Shown piece by piece: positions 33,549 through 47,100 of a stretch of 64,000 nucleotides of DNA; within the stretch, counting starts at the first letter, position 1; each line of letters starts with the position of its first letter. A program made the position numbers and the translations under genes. The notes beneath the pieces were generated by a model that saw nothing but the letters and a program-made list of their open reading frames with translations, was not told the origin of the DNA and did not search any database. Location: positions 12,308,638 to 12,372,637 of the forward strand of contig NC_081331.1 of NCBI RefSeq assembly GCF_022539665.2, written 5' to 3'. Source of the DNA: Daphnia carinata (taxonomy: Eukaryota; Arthropoda; Branchiopoda; Diplostraca; Daphniidae).

Positions 33549-36500
33549 AAGATGATATGGCGGAGAGACTGTAGAATGCGTAGGATTGAGAGCTTAAAAG
33601 GGTTGGATATCGCGTTGATTATTTTGCCGACGTTAGTGTTTTGAAGCTGACGCTAACTGTAATCCCCGTACGCAGAGCTTTTTGCATGTTCAGACTGTTA
33701 AGTAAGCAAAATCCTTTCGTTATCCACATACCAATGAGGCTAGCACAAAGTATGACGTCTTTTCGCTAGTGGATTGTCCTTTTGAAACTTTTAATGTTTT
33801 TTCGGCATCTTTTTTTCTTTTCACTGGAAGACATCCTTTAAATCGAGAAGACTTCCGGTTTTTAATGGCGGATATGGATCTCAGAGCAATTGATGCAGAA
33901 TTGCTCTTGAGACCGCTTTTATGAAGTAATTGCCCTTGTTGACTTGAGCTTCATAAGACAATCAGCTTCCGCCAGTGGAATGGATTGGGAATTCGACAAA
34001 GACCTAATTTTTTGTTTTCTTCCGTCACATTGTTTCTTGTTCACGGATTGTTTTCAGGGTTGTCTGGCCCATAATTCACTAAGCAAGTTGTTTTATCCAA
34101 CATCAGGTTTTATCGCACGAAACTTCCCTTTCTCGTTATGCGTTTCTCTGAAATTCAGTCGCTCACAGTTATCAGTAGCAGCCAATTTGCGACAAAACTC
34201 TTGTAATTTCAAAGCTGTTTATCAGCTATTTTTTTTCTTTTCTTCAGTCATGTTTGAGATTAGGCCAATATCCATATATTGACATGCCAACGGATGCAGT
34301 GACACTCTACCAACGGCCGTAGCGTGAATGAGAATGTGATTATGTAGAGGCAGGTTTTTTTTCCTTAAATTCTACAGACGTCCGTTTCTCTTGACGTTTT
34401 TTGGTGGCGGTGTTTTTCAAATTCCAAAAAGAAATGAAAGTAGTTCCATAAAAAGGTAGATACTTTTGACAAGGACTCCCATTTTTTACCCGTCAAAATG
34501 ATTGTGTATCTTTTCATTTCTACGGTCCCTTCTTGGGATCCTTTTATTTAACATTTTGGCAAAAGATTTAAATTGAGTTCCGTCTCGTCCTGAACAGCCG
34601 ACCTATGCTAAAGAGATGTCAGCCACAGGCGTATTTCTATCAAAGATATTGTTATTTCAATTGGTATGAAAATTCTTTTCATATAGCATCAATTACGTTT
34701 CATTTTCTTTCGTATTGAAAAACGAGTTAAACTGGTTTGTTTTGCTTAAGAATCGTAATGAGGAGGTAAAAATGTTCGTTAGCATATTTATTTATGTATT
34801 TTCGTACCACAGCATCCAATGGTGATGAATAATCTAATGCCGCCCTTGGCATTCACCAATTTAGGATCTATACAATTTTTTTTTTGTGGTTGCTCCGAGC
34901 TTCCCGTCTTGCAACGTCCACATTATTTGCCTTTGTAGCCAAGACATATCCTTACACATGAAAAGTACCACTGCGTGCGATCGTCAAGACAAGTGAAGAC
35001 TCTAATTCTAGGAAAATGATATTGTCAATATTGTTTTGGGATAGAATAATAGACCTACGGCGTTGTTTGCTCGTCTTAGCCTATCAGACAGGAGAGAAAA
35101 GAAATACTAATTGAGCAGAAGGGAAGGTGTAATGGCTGGTTTCGTATTACTTTTCTTGCATAGTCTAGTCGTAATTGTATAAATAGATGTAGCCTTGTAC
35201 TTTCATCCTTTCAATTTATTAATCATGAGGCGAGGCAAGTTGGTCGTGCAGCTGCGTAACCATATCGTGCACTTACTGCGAAACTGATCCTTTTTCTTTG
35301 CTACTCATTTGTTTCTTCTTCTGGGCCATCCTTGATCTCCCGCGGAGGGAGCGAACCCGTTCGTTTTATGTCTTTTTTTTTTTACTTTACCACGCGTTCT
35401 CAGACGTCGAACGTAAGGACAAAAAATTAAAACGCATTGACAGATTTTCAATACCATTCGAGTTGATTGTAGTGAATAGCTTTTCGTTATCTTTCCATTG
35501 TGTGAACTCAGCGCACGTTTCCGATCGTCCTTTATCCTGCGCTGTCAGTACATTCCCGTATGAACACGTCATGAAAAGTGAGCAACAGAATCGAATTCAT
35601 CAGTTCAGTAGCTTTTCTTTCTTACTTACTATTGACAAGACCTGTAATTTTCATTTTGCATTGTGGCTATTTTTTCTGGCACAGGGAAACAAACCAGGTG
35701 AATGTCAGAGGAAATAAAAGCGGATCGACCTTCAATTACGTAGACTAAGTCGTCTCTTGTAGTTCGTTCTTATCTTCCTATTTATCTCGATACATCTAAT
35801 GTAAATGCGTAGTTGACAATTCGTCTCGAAACCCTTTGCGTAGGCACGCGGATGAAAATTCTTTCATTTCCTCATCTGACGTCATTTGTCGATATTACGG
35901 GATGCTCTTCGACGATGAGAAATCTTACAAGTTGATACCGCCGAGTGAAAAGGGGTTGCGTACTTTCCGACCTGGGTTCTCAACTTGGCTTTATAGTCGT
36001 GCGTCATAATCTTTCTTTCATAAAAAGAAAGTATAAGCCGAATACTTGCAATATGTTGTCTAATACCCATATTTGTGAAATCCTATTTTTGAATCTTCTG
36101 CTTATCTGTTTTGTTTCCCGTAGGCGAAATTTGCTTAACGTATTTGAGAGCTTCAATTTGAAACTGTCACATCAACTACTAATAGTTTAATGGAAATTGT
36201 AAAGCGTTACTCTTTGATATTAGAGATTAAAAACCCGTAACGGAGTGAGTAAACGTTTATTTGCAATGCTGGTTTGTAGCATATTTCCTCTCAATGGATT
36301 CGTTTGTTTGTTACTCCCCTTTTTTCAAATTGAACTCGCGCTCTGACTCGAGATTTAGCGCTCCTCACTTGCCCGTTCAGTTTGTCTCTTGTGTTTGCAT
36401 AATTTGATTAGCGGAGCCGGCAGCTCTTCCGACCGCTCACCATTTCCCCGCTAGGGATGGAAGTGTATAGAATCTCGCGGTGGATGATATACAGAAAGTT

Positions 36501-39500
36501 TTGTTAACTTTTTCTTTAACAGACTTGGTAACTAGCAGTACCGATAGGGGGGGGGGAGGCAAGCCTTTGGTGATACGGATTGAGGGAGACAAGAGAGGAA
36601 CGAGCAAGATTTAGTGATACAGGTTTTGAGCGGTGTATTGGGTCCATTATTCATTGACTCAAAGTTTTCAATCCTACATGCAGCAACCAGTAGTAGTTGA
36701 AAGTTTAGCGGATGTAACCAATACAGTCGACGCGTTTTCTCAGTTAAAGAGCCGAGTGGGACTCGTTGCGTGTTATACGAAAGTCAGTAGGTGACTTCGT
36801 GAGTCGACTGCCTTCTATTTGCTGCAGCGGAATGGCACTCCCAATGGTGATTTTACGTTACAGAGGAATGGGGTTGGTGCACTATAAGGAAAACTTTATA
36901 ATTGCATTATGCCATCGATTACCGTTAAGAGTTTTAGCTAGACTGTACTCTATCTGTACCGACTGTTTTTTTTTCCCTTCTTCGTATACGCACCGTATTT
37001 GATACGAACGTTCCAAGTTTCAAGATTTCGTTTCTGGCGCAAACATTGTGTTGCAGTCTGTCACTGATTTGCATAAGCGTAGAAGCGTAATCAACAGATG
37101 GCGTCAAAACATGCGACGAATAAATGTACATTTCAGGATATTGAACTATACAATGCGTGTTGACTAAATCCACTCCACCCCTCTTTTAGTCTACTACTTG
37201 TCACGATTCAGCATTTTTTTTTTTTTAGGATTGCGTGGCGTCGTATTCTTGACGATCCTTTGGTTTATTGTACAAGCCATTTTCTGTTGCGTTGGAATTG
37301 CTGTTCCATATCCTTGTCTGTGCTACATCTCTTTGTTCGATTAACAGGGTCTCATCTCTTTTTGCATGCAAATTATTTGCTCATTTTTTGTTACTTTTTC
37401 ATCATCAACGAAATAGTGCCAATCCTCTTTGGCAAAGGATGGATGACATCTATCTGGATGAGTAAGCCGAATGGGTGTCATTTAGAAGCTACTCATAGTT
37501 AGGCTTTAAAATGCATCTTTCCTGCTCTATGTCACGTTTAACGAATTGCTCATCGTTGTTGGTACTATAGTGCAGTTTACGCAAGAGCTAATCGTCCATC
37601 TAAACCGCGAAAGGCTCGGGATTGGCAAAGGCCAGCGCAGTTAAGATAACCTGACTCGATTTGCCGATTAATTGAATAGAATTTTCTATTGGGGGGAGGT
37701 TTGAGACACGCCCGCTGTCAGACGATTGTACCGTGAAATAAGGAAATTGAAGGCTAGCTGAACAACAGCTGCCATATGTTGAGTTTCACTGCAGGCTCCA
37801 AAGTATGTCAACAATACAATTTAAATGCTAATAAGCCTTTCTTGCTACGAAAAATAACAAAGGCCTTTTTTTTTTTACATTTCGGATTGCTAGCGATGGG
37901 AAATTGAATTTTCTTTTTTCTGATTAAATGCGGCAGTATTTTTTATTTGAAAAGAAAATTGATCAGCCCAATCGAACGATGCACCTCACGCCACATGATG
38001 GCGGCAAGGTAACAATTCGTACGTAAGAAATTGAAACGTTCCGTATGGGTTTGAGTGCCAAAGAAAGAAGAACGAAAGGGAGAGCTTTGATCATTTTGAA
38101 TGACGAAAACTTTGGGTAAAGATGGAATAGGCTCAGGAAAGTTGTGAACGTAGTTATAGTTAGCATCTCCTTCTAATCTTTTCTTTCTCTTTATTTTCAA
38201 AGCGAAACACGACTGAATAAGTTTGGTGGTTGGTAAATAAAGAGGGCGATGAGAACATGAACACAACATGGAACTAAAGGTTGTTTGCGTCTGTAAGGAT
38301 TAAGAAGGGCGGAATATAGTTCTCCTCTCGCTTTCATGCTTCTTTATACAGACTCGTATTCTTTGACTAAAAGTCCGAGGTGGAACCTGACGATGATTGT
38401 AAATAATAAAAAAAAGGGTAAATAGATAAAGTGAATGCAGTCCACATTGAATCATAAGAGGATTTTCCACATCCATCATTTTTAGACGTACTTGTTTAGC
38501 AATTTCTTTTTTTGTGTGTGTAGTCTGCATTTAAGGTTACACAAGCTCAACAATTCATTGGATCCGTAGAAGGTGACGGAGGACGAAAATGTAAAAAAAT
38601 TTTACTACTCTGACTGTATCATAGAGCCGGACTGCACAGCATCTGTTGCCTTTATGTGCGACGCTTTACGCCCGTGTAATTACAGTCAACTTGTGCTCGA
38701 TAGAGTTGGCGTATGTCTACCGAGTACAAACACAAATGAGTGGCAGCGGAATAGAACGGAGTGATGGAGTTGCTGCTTGCGGTTAGCAATCATTCTTTGC
38801 AATGACTAAGACTTGAGGCAATTCCATGTTCCTCTCGCTAGAACCGTACACACAAGCCTCGGGTTGTTATTCAGCTCAACCGTACACGAGATCCGTTCTC
38901 TTTCTCGCTGTTGGGATTGGAAAACTTTTTTTTTTTTTTTTTACTTTTTGGCACGGGCCTTTTTCTCTCGATAGCGCTCTTTTGTTTTGACGACGAGGTG
39001 GTCTTGCTCAGTTAACCAAGCGTTTGCAAATAAAGATGCTAGGGGGGGGGGGGGCATCGCTGGACTAGTTTGTTGTTTAGATAGCGGTGTAGTATCAGCG
39101 AGATAGCATAATACTGGGCACACGAAACGTGATCAGGCTTTGACGGTATTCATTTTCAAAAGTCTTTGATTCAATGCTCCAGTGCACATACAGTAGCACT
39201 GGGAGAGTAGAGTGTAAGCGCTTTTTGTACGGATGGAAATTCATCAGGCTGTGCGAATGAACTATCTTTTTATAGTCGATAGAATCAATAAATTTTTGTT
39301 GAGACATAAAATGTTTATCGACAATCCCAGGTTTTCAAAGTTAACCGACTTGCTAATCCCACTCAATTTAGTCCTGCCGTTTGTTTTGTAAAATCAAGGT
39401 AAAATTCAATTTTTGCTATCCGAAATTGACTAATCGCTTTATAGATCAATATCAAGACACCGTGCCGTTCAGGTTTGGCCTTTGGCAGAAATATTCCATT

Positions 39501-42500
39501 AATACTGAGAATCGGCTTTTATATTTTTGGAACCCTATAAAAAAGCCTTTACGCTTCGGTGATGGTCACATCATTCGGCATTAGAATAATACCGCCAGCA
39601 TTTGCCGATGGCATACCATTCGAAAAAGAAACAATCAATTTCATTTGATTGTATTCTTTTGCATGTTTGAAAATGATTTCTTCCGTGCGATCCGCAAACG
39701 GACGTGGACATCTTTGATCATTCGTCGCTTACATTTTCAATCTCTTTGGCTGACAATCTTGTCTCTAAAAAAAAAGAAAAAAAAAGAAAAAGATAAGGAT
39801 AGATATACGACGTTGCTGTAGAGCCGTTTACAGCAGATGTTGCAAGACTTCGACTTAGTCTTTTATTGCGAAAGGTTCGCAATCTAAAGAGCTGACCATC
39901 AGAGTAAATTCCGTTTTTCTTTCCCCACTCATTTCACCGCGTAATGACGACGACCATTTCAGGAGTTATGAATGGTGGGAAAAACAACAGAACACGTTAT
40001 CTCAACTTACAAATTCATGTCTGTTTAGATTTATTGTCTCTGTAATGTACATGTTTTTATTGCCACAATCGTCATGGCAAAAAGCGCCTGTCTTTTAAAG
40101 TCCATCTACTTGTAGGTCACTTCTCGGTTATGCTCGATGTCAGATCTGTTGTGACTCGATGAATGCATTTATTGCACGCGTGTTCCATTGTAACCTGAGC
40201 GCACAGCCCAATAGATTGTTACCTACCTCCCCCCCCCCCCCAAAAAAAAAAAAAAATGTGTGCGTTAACCTATCGTCTTTTGTTTTTTGGTGATGATGAA
40301 CTCGTTGATCAAATCTCGGACGAGCCAGTCCAGCATTTCTCATCTCATCCCGGTAGTGAAGTGTTTGGTTTTGTCTACTCAGTAGATGAATGGTTGGTTT
40401 TTGTGCGTTCCGGTTGAGTCATTTTTCGGGATATCTCTGCTGAAATATCATCCGTTTCACGGGATGTTATCGTCGGGCTATAGATCTAAAATAATCGCCA
40501 AAGGACTCGGCAATCCTTCGAATTCCAATCCGACAGCACCGTGACATTCTCTTGCCTAACAGTTGTACACGAACCGCGCCACACAAATAACTGCCGCAAG
40601 CATTTCTATGGTTCAGTTGAATAGCCTTTTGCAAATTTGGCGTTACTACAAAGGTAGGCATTTATGAAATTTTCGCGTGCAAGAAAGCTCTAGGATTTGA
40701 TGGCCTCGCAATTGTCTTCAATTGATCTTTCCCTAGATTGTACAGCATTTATTTTCGACGTGTATATGTGATTTGATGCGCTTGTCGAACACCCATAAAT
40801 CGATTTCACTCAAACGTAACCATGAACTTGTACGTGAACCTTCTTTCCTCTTTTTTGTCCGTCAGCCCTGCAAAATGCAGAAACATCCTGAGGTGGTAGT
40901 ACGGGTTATTAACCGCCTTTTTAAGGTATTTGTACCAAATGCTCTCTCTCTCTCTGTCTGTCCAGCCGACGAGGTAAAAAAAAATGTACGTAAATGTCTG
41001 AAAATGTCTGAATTTTTTTGGCGCGTCGCCAGTAAAAAACAACCATGTGAATATATATTTTTTTGAACATTACGAATGCAGCGGCATTGAACAAGATTGT
41101 ACGATATAGCAGGGCATAGATGCACAAAGAGAAACCTTGTTTTTCGTAGTTGTCAAACATGCTTGCCACGTCATTTTTTTTTTTTATTTTTTACTTTGAG
41201 CAATGAAAAAGCGTGCCTTGACTTTGGCATGGAATGCTCGTTTTTATTATCAGTTCTATGATACCAAATTCTCGCTAGAATTTTTGCTTATTTCGGATAA
41301 CTCGTGTTTTCTTGTTGTTTTACAATGGTTGGCGTTGAAATATTCCACTACTTTGAATTGTTTCATCTTTTTTTTAAACTGAACGCCGAATTTTGTTATC
41401 GTTACCGGCTTACAATTCTAACCAGTTTATTCCTAAATATTACAAGGACTACCGGAAACAACATTCGCGTTTTGCTTCTGCCTTTTTTTTTGCGTGTCTC
41501 TTGTTGACACATTCCTTACGTTGTCACGCTATTCGTGCTCAATGGTTTGTGTGTTCCTCATAGGTATAGAGACGCGTTTCATTCAGCGTTTTCGTCTATC
41601 CGCAACTCTATGGGTGGCGCTGTAACACTTGCCTCAATTCCCGCTCTGCCTTTTTTTTTTTTTTTTTTTAACTTGGAAAACGGTCGGTCGGGGCGCTGCG
41701 GGAGTCGCTACACATGCGAACAGCAGTCGGTTATAGTACAACCACTATCCCGCACGCTGATCCCACCCTACTCTGCCCTTCTCTTTCTCTTCTATGCTCG
41801 CTGACTCTTCAGTCTTGCGCTTGTTGTCGGCAACGCCGGCTGCGTGTTTTCCCGTGGGCGCTCGTTTTTTTTTTGTTGGCGATTTCTCTCTTCATTTCTT
41901 TTTCGAGTTACATCTCTTGTTCGTTTACATTTGTCTTGACGTGTATCCTCAATTCTATCCGCTTTTGTCGCTGGTTGAACGATACGGACAAAGAAAAAAG
42001 ACATAACAATATCGTGATCGTTAAAAACTTTGAAAGCCGTTCCGTAAAAACAAAACAAAACCATCCAGTGAAATTCCATATTTGCATGTTGTGTTCCGTG
42101 AGAAACGAAGCTTTTATTTCCCGCACAGGAATCTGCCATCAGATATAGATATACGAAGGTAAATCTTCTGCGAAGACAGTGTCCTCCCAATCGTAGCTGT
42201 TAAAAGGTCGACGGACAGTTGCCGTTTGATTGCCATTTTAAAATATTAGCAGTAGATGAGTGGAGCAGAAAGAATGGAACGTAACTTGATGCTTTGCCCT
42301 CCATCTAAGGACGTAAAAAGTTGTTTTGATGATGATGGCCGGTGGTCGCTGTGAGCAGTGAAATCTAAGCGGCAATCACGATGGTCGCTTGGTAAACGAG
42401 CGGGAAAATGGCGGGAGGGAGTGAAGAAAAAAAGCAAAAAAAAAGCAAAAAAATGAATGGATGTTATATGGAACCGGGCGTCAAGCTGGGTTGAGTGCAA

Positions 42501-43004
42501 CACCTGCCAAAACAGCTATTTTTCTACATCCTACCGTGTTGGCCATCTTGCAGCCTCGGTTCGTAAACAAAAAAAGAAAGGAAAAAGAAAAGAATAAGTT
42601 ATTGGTTGCTGCAAGGGGAAAAAAAAGGGGGGGGGGGAATCGTGTGTGATAAATCTGGTGATGATAGTCAAGAGGGACCAGCTGGTTTTCTTATTCTTTT
42701 TTGCGTGCTTTTCACCAACTGCGGTATCAACAAAGATCCATTCGTTTTGTTTTTTCTGTGGGATTACTTTTTGTTAAATTGCTTTTGTCCTTTTCGAAAT
42801 CGCATTCTTGGGTGTTCAATTTTTAAGTATAACCAAATTATATTTTTTTTTCCTTAGCCTGTGCGTAATACGTTGATTGCCGTTTTTCTTTTTTTTTTTT
42901 TTTTTCTGATTTGCCATAAGTGAATTCAGATACCCCGCACGTTGGCGCTTTGTGGTATTTTCCCGTTTTTAACGTTTTCTTCTGTTTTTATTTTTTTTTT
43001 GCAG
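33549..43004. other. Long non-coding stretch, probably intron and/or intergenic
   Basis: About 9.5 kb with no exon I can support. A GC-richer patch at about 36340-36460 could be a promoter or first noncoding exon. Homopolymers include G13 at 39042-39054, C13 followed by A15 at 40229-40256, and T runs near 41650. The many short frames are chance products of T-rich sequence on the plus strand. Confidence 0.5.
40229..40256. repeat. C13-A15 homopolymer junction
   Basis: Thirteen C followed directly by fifteen A. Simple-sequence tract, unlikely to be exact in a single read assembly. Confidence 0.85.
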
Positions 43005-43053
43005 GAATCATCGCAGTTCGTGTTTTCTTTTGGAGCCGTTGTCACCGGTTGCG
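43005..43053 (+). other. Exon-like island, 49 bp, with strong splice sites
   Basis: A long pyrimidine tract ending in TTTTGCAG precedes it, and GCG|GTAAGTT follows: consensus acceptor and donor on the plus strand. All three frames are open (for example ESSQFVFSFGAVVTGC). It may be a 5' UTR or coding exon of a gene spanning 33-63 kb. No homology recognised. Confidence 0.4.
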
Positions 43054-44143
43054 GTAAGTTTTTTTTTCCTTTTTTTATTCAATGTCACCTGATTTGAAGA
43101 CCCTACTCACGTCATTTATGCCCAACAACGAACTGGAGGTTATTTATTTAATTTATTTATTTATTTTTTAAACCTTTCATTTTTTTTTTTTTTTTTTGCT
43201 GCTGTTGTTGATCGTTACGTTTTATGCGAAAACGCCGATAAGAGCGCGTGTGGATTTTAAGAAAAGTATCGGCACTTTTGTGTGGGTGTCAAAACATGTC
43301 CTTCAAATGGGCTTGGCTGTAAAAACGGTCGGGAAATGTTTTTTTTTGTCCCTCTTTTATATACGATCGTCAGACGTGTCCGTTCGTGGTTGGCCTGTCG
43401 CTGGTAATCAAGCGGATGGCCAATTATGTACAGCACTCCGGCTCGATTCTTTTTTTTTTTTTTTTAAAGTTGGCGGATTGATGGACAGCTGAAGTTATCC
43501 ACCCTTGTCTGAAATGCAAAGGAAATCAAGCATAAAAATAGGAAGGGAGATAGATTTACAATCTGCCAACCTTGCTTTTTTTCAGCATATATGTTACATT
43601 TGGTTTACGCCAAAGTTGAGTAGGTTTTTTCCATCGAACAGAGAAAGTCCGAATGATTCCCAATTGAATTTTTGCACAGTTGACGATTGACGTTCAAAAC
43701 TCTTTTAACAGCCAAGAGGGTTAACACAATCCAGTAATAGCTTTTCGCGTTTGATGGCTCTTTTGTCGTCAACAACTTGATTTTTCATTTAGGGGACCTT
43801 TTTTCTTTTTTCTTTTTTTTTTGTGTGTGGTCCTTCTTTGAAGCGTAACGAAGTTGATTGGCTTGTAAATAGTAAAGAAAAATCGAAAACGATACAAGTT
43901 TTCCTACCAATTCGCTTACATCAACAAATCCATCCTTTGTAAGTAGGACAAACGTTGCCATCGCTTTGAATTACTGCTGACGTTCACGCGGTTAGAAAAA
44001 GAGAAAAAGAAAAAAAAAGGTCGAATTGAAAGAAAGTCAATTTGTTATTTCGTTCTTCTTTTTTTTTTTTCTCTCTTCTTCTATTTTCTTTTTGTTTGTT
44101 GGCATTTTATATGAAGCCGGAACGGCACCCGGGAAATGTTGTT

Positions 44144-44146
<3 letters not shown>

Positions 44147-44176
<30 letters not shown>
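44147..44176. repeat. Poly(T) homopolymer, 30 bases
   Basis: Uninterrupted T run in the intron-like region. The frames crossing it are artefacts. Confidence 0.9.
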
Positions 44177-44177
<1 letters not shown>

Positions 44178-47100
44178 AGACCTCGTTGGGTTCGTGTCTC
44201 ATTCGTTTGGCGCCGGTCTGCCGCTATACAGTCGGATCCGAAACTTTTCGAGCGAGAGACGTGTGTACTATATACGGCTATAAGGCCCTCTAATAGTAAT
44301 CGGACGTCTTTCATTTGTTTTCCTTCTTGCCACGAAGTATAAAGATTACGTTATTGTGATTGCGCCTTTTTTTTTGTTTTGCTGCAGTCGCGATGGAAAA
44401 ACAATGGACGAGTCGTTGACTGACAGACTATCTGAGAAGTCGGCGTGCGTGACCGACCGTGTGTGACAGGCCAATGGCTGCATGACAGCGCCGTGCATCT
44501 GCTGAATGTGTGGCGCTTGTATTTTTTTTTTCTTTGGTGGTGGTGGTGGTGGGGGGGTCATGGGTGTGTTACACGCACACCCTTAACTCCGTTATCAGCC
44601 GACCGCGTCTTCTTTCTTTTTGTGCGCCTATCTTTTTTAAATTCTCGCTCATTTGATCACCTTGTCTTTCTCTTGTCATTCTCTTTCGTTTATTTTTCCT
44701 TTCTTTTCAAATCCCGCAATGCGGAATTTCATTAATATCGCATTTTTTTTTTCTTTTTTCCTTTTTATCTTTTTTTTTTTGTACCGGATATTTATTTTTG
44801 GAGAAATTTCCTGTAACACGCCAAGGCTGTATTCGTGCTCTATAATTACGAAGAAGGAGCTTAAAGGCTTTCTTGTATCATTGACCAGCGCGAGTAGCCT
44901 CTGGAGGATGTTTTTTTTTTGCTCAGCCCATCCATCTACTTCAACATCCGTGCGTCTAACGTCCCTTTTGGAAGACAAGAAGTCAAACAAGTCCACAAAG
45001 ACGCTATAAAAGACCCCCTAAAGCCCACTCATTAGACCAGCAATTAGGTTCGATCTTTTTATTGGTTTAAGATTCAGTTTGCGTCTCCCGTCACGTCGGC
45101 TATTGGCTTTTTCTTTCTCTCCATCCCCAATCCGATACAAAACAACATCAGCTGCTGGTATAATCCGCCTGTTGAGAACAAGAAAAAGACCCCGACTTGA
45201 GCAAGAGCGGGGGGAAAGGGTTGCCAACGTATCGGATATTTGAATCAACGGGCATCCGTCCAAAAAAAAAAAAAGATGCTTGGACGAAGCGAATGACGAA
45301 ATGTCCGTTTCCACTTTTGGATGTTTTTTAGTCTATCTCCAGAGGCATCGGTGTAACAGATCTGCCGAATAATGGCGCGTTTCTCTCCGTTACAGGATGC
45401 TGTTGGTACTCTCTTTCGTTATCTAGCACCATCAGCATCTAGTTTAATGTCTGTAGAGTATGCTCATAGCTAATGTCAGAAAACGAAACGCAATCAAATC
45501 CATTCCATCCGAGACGTACCGGCATTTGAGAGAGACAGACAAACTGAGAGACGAGTAATGTTTGATTGCACGAAAATTCATGCGTTCTTTTCCCTTTTTT
45601 CTATTTTGTTTATTCCGAGTTTCTCACGCTCCCGCTACCGAGTTCTTTGAGCTAGTATGTTGATTGCCATTTATTTTTTGTTTTCTTGTTGTTTTTCTGC
45701 ATTGTTGGGGTTTGCTTATTTGGTTTGTTTGACTCAAGTTTCAACGGTGTGTTCGCGTGACTTAGATGAAAAAATAGAGGGGGGAAAGGAGCGACGGTGT
45801 TAGACAAAACATGTTTGTTTCGATGCGTCTTTTCAAAACTCTTGTCGCGGTTCCCGCTAACGTGTACGGCAGCATCTCAAAGTTTGTTCCAACTATTTAA
45901 TTTTGGGCTGAAAAAGGGTCCCCCCTCGTAAAAGGAACGAAAACACGGAGCAAAACAGCAAGCAGTTAGGTGTTATCAGGCCGTTTGCACGGAATAAACA
46001 GGCCTCATCGATAAATGCGTTTTCGTGTTAAACAGTCACTTGCATTGAATAAAATAAAAACGTTGCGTCACACACTAGCGAGATAGCTGCAATATCAAAC
46101 GCTGCGATGTTCGAAAGTCATAAAACGTGAAATGGGCGAAATTTGTACGAAGCGAAAAAGCCAATCGAACGAGATGGGTTCGTGCGTTTCGTGTGGAGAT
46201 GTCTCGTTTTTGTCGTGTACTTGCAATACATAGAGTCGAGCAAATAGCCTTTAGTCATGAAAGCTGATCTTTTCCCTGTTCTCTTGCGTCTGTTGTGTAA
46301 CTTTGAAAAAAGAAAGAAAAACGCGTGTTTCGTGCAATAATTTTTTTTCGAATCGCCCTCTCTATTCTATCCCCCCCCCCCCCTTTTTCGTACGGTGATG
46401 AACGGCTTGGCTCGACCTAATTGCGGAGGCGTAACGTAAGTCGAGAGAATCCTGGGCTCATACTTGAAAGACATGCAGACGAATTTTTTTTTCCCCTCAT
46501 TTTTCCCGCCTCCCTACTTTTGTCGTTCACTCACGGCCGTCACCGACTTGACGACGCCACAAGGTTGAAAAGCCTTGCCTCAGGTGCGTGCTCAAATTAC
46601 CCTTTAATCCTATTAGCAGCGTAATACAATTGAAAAGAATATTTTTGTACAGTGAGAAATGACGCGTATTTTTATGTATCTGGTTTCGCACGAAAAAAAT
46701 CCAAACAGCAAAAGAAAAAAAAAGGCCTCACTTTCTACCAGTTTCTTTGTCCCTTTTTTTTTCTTCACGATTCTTCAGACTTCGATTGCCGCCGCGTCTG
46801 CCGCTTCACCAACTTGTAATTGAAGACTAATCACAAGGCAGAGCGTTAGTTTGGCCAAACGCACATGCGATGTGTGGCGGCTGCATACCGTAGCCTCAGT
46901 TTTCGAAACAATTTTGAAAGGAAACATGGGAGGCCTCTTGTCCGCCCCATTTTCCATTTTTTTTTTTTTTTTTCTCTTTCCCAACAGCCAGACGAAATGA
47001 CTGGTTTGCGTCGTCTTCCTACTCTTTCCTTGGCTATGTGATGATGACTACTTCGTGGTTCTTTACAATTTTGTTTTTTCTTGCGCACGGCCTCGAAGGC

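Noticed and set aside
44042-44735. Several Phe-rich frames in T-rich DNA
   Set aside because: Homopolymer-driven, with no codon bias, splice sites or homology.
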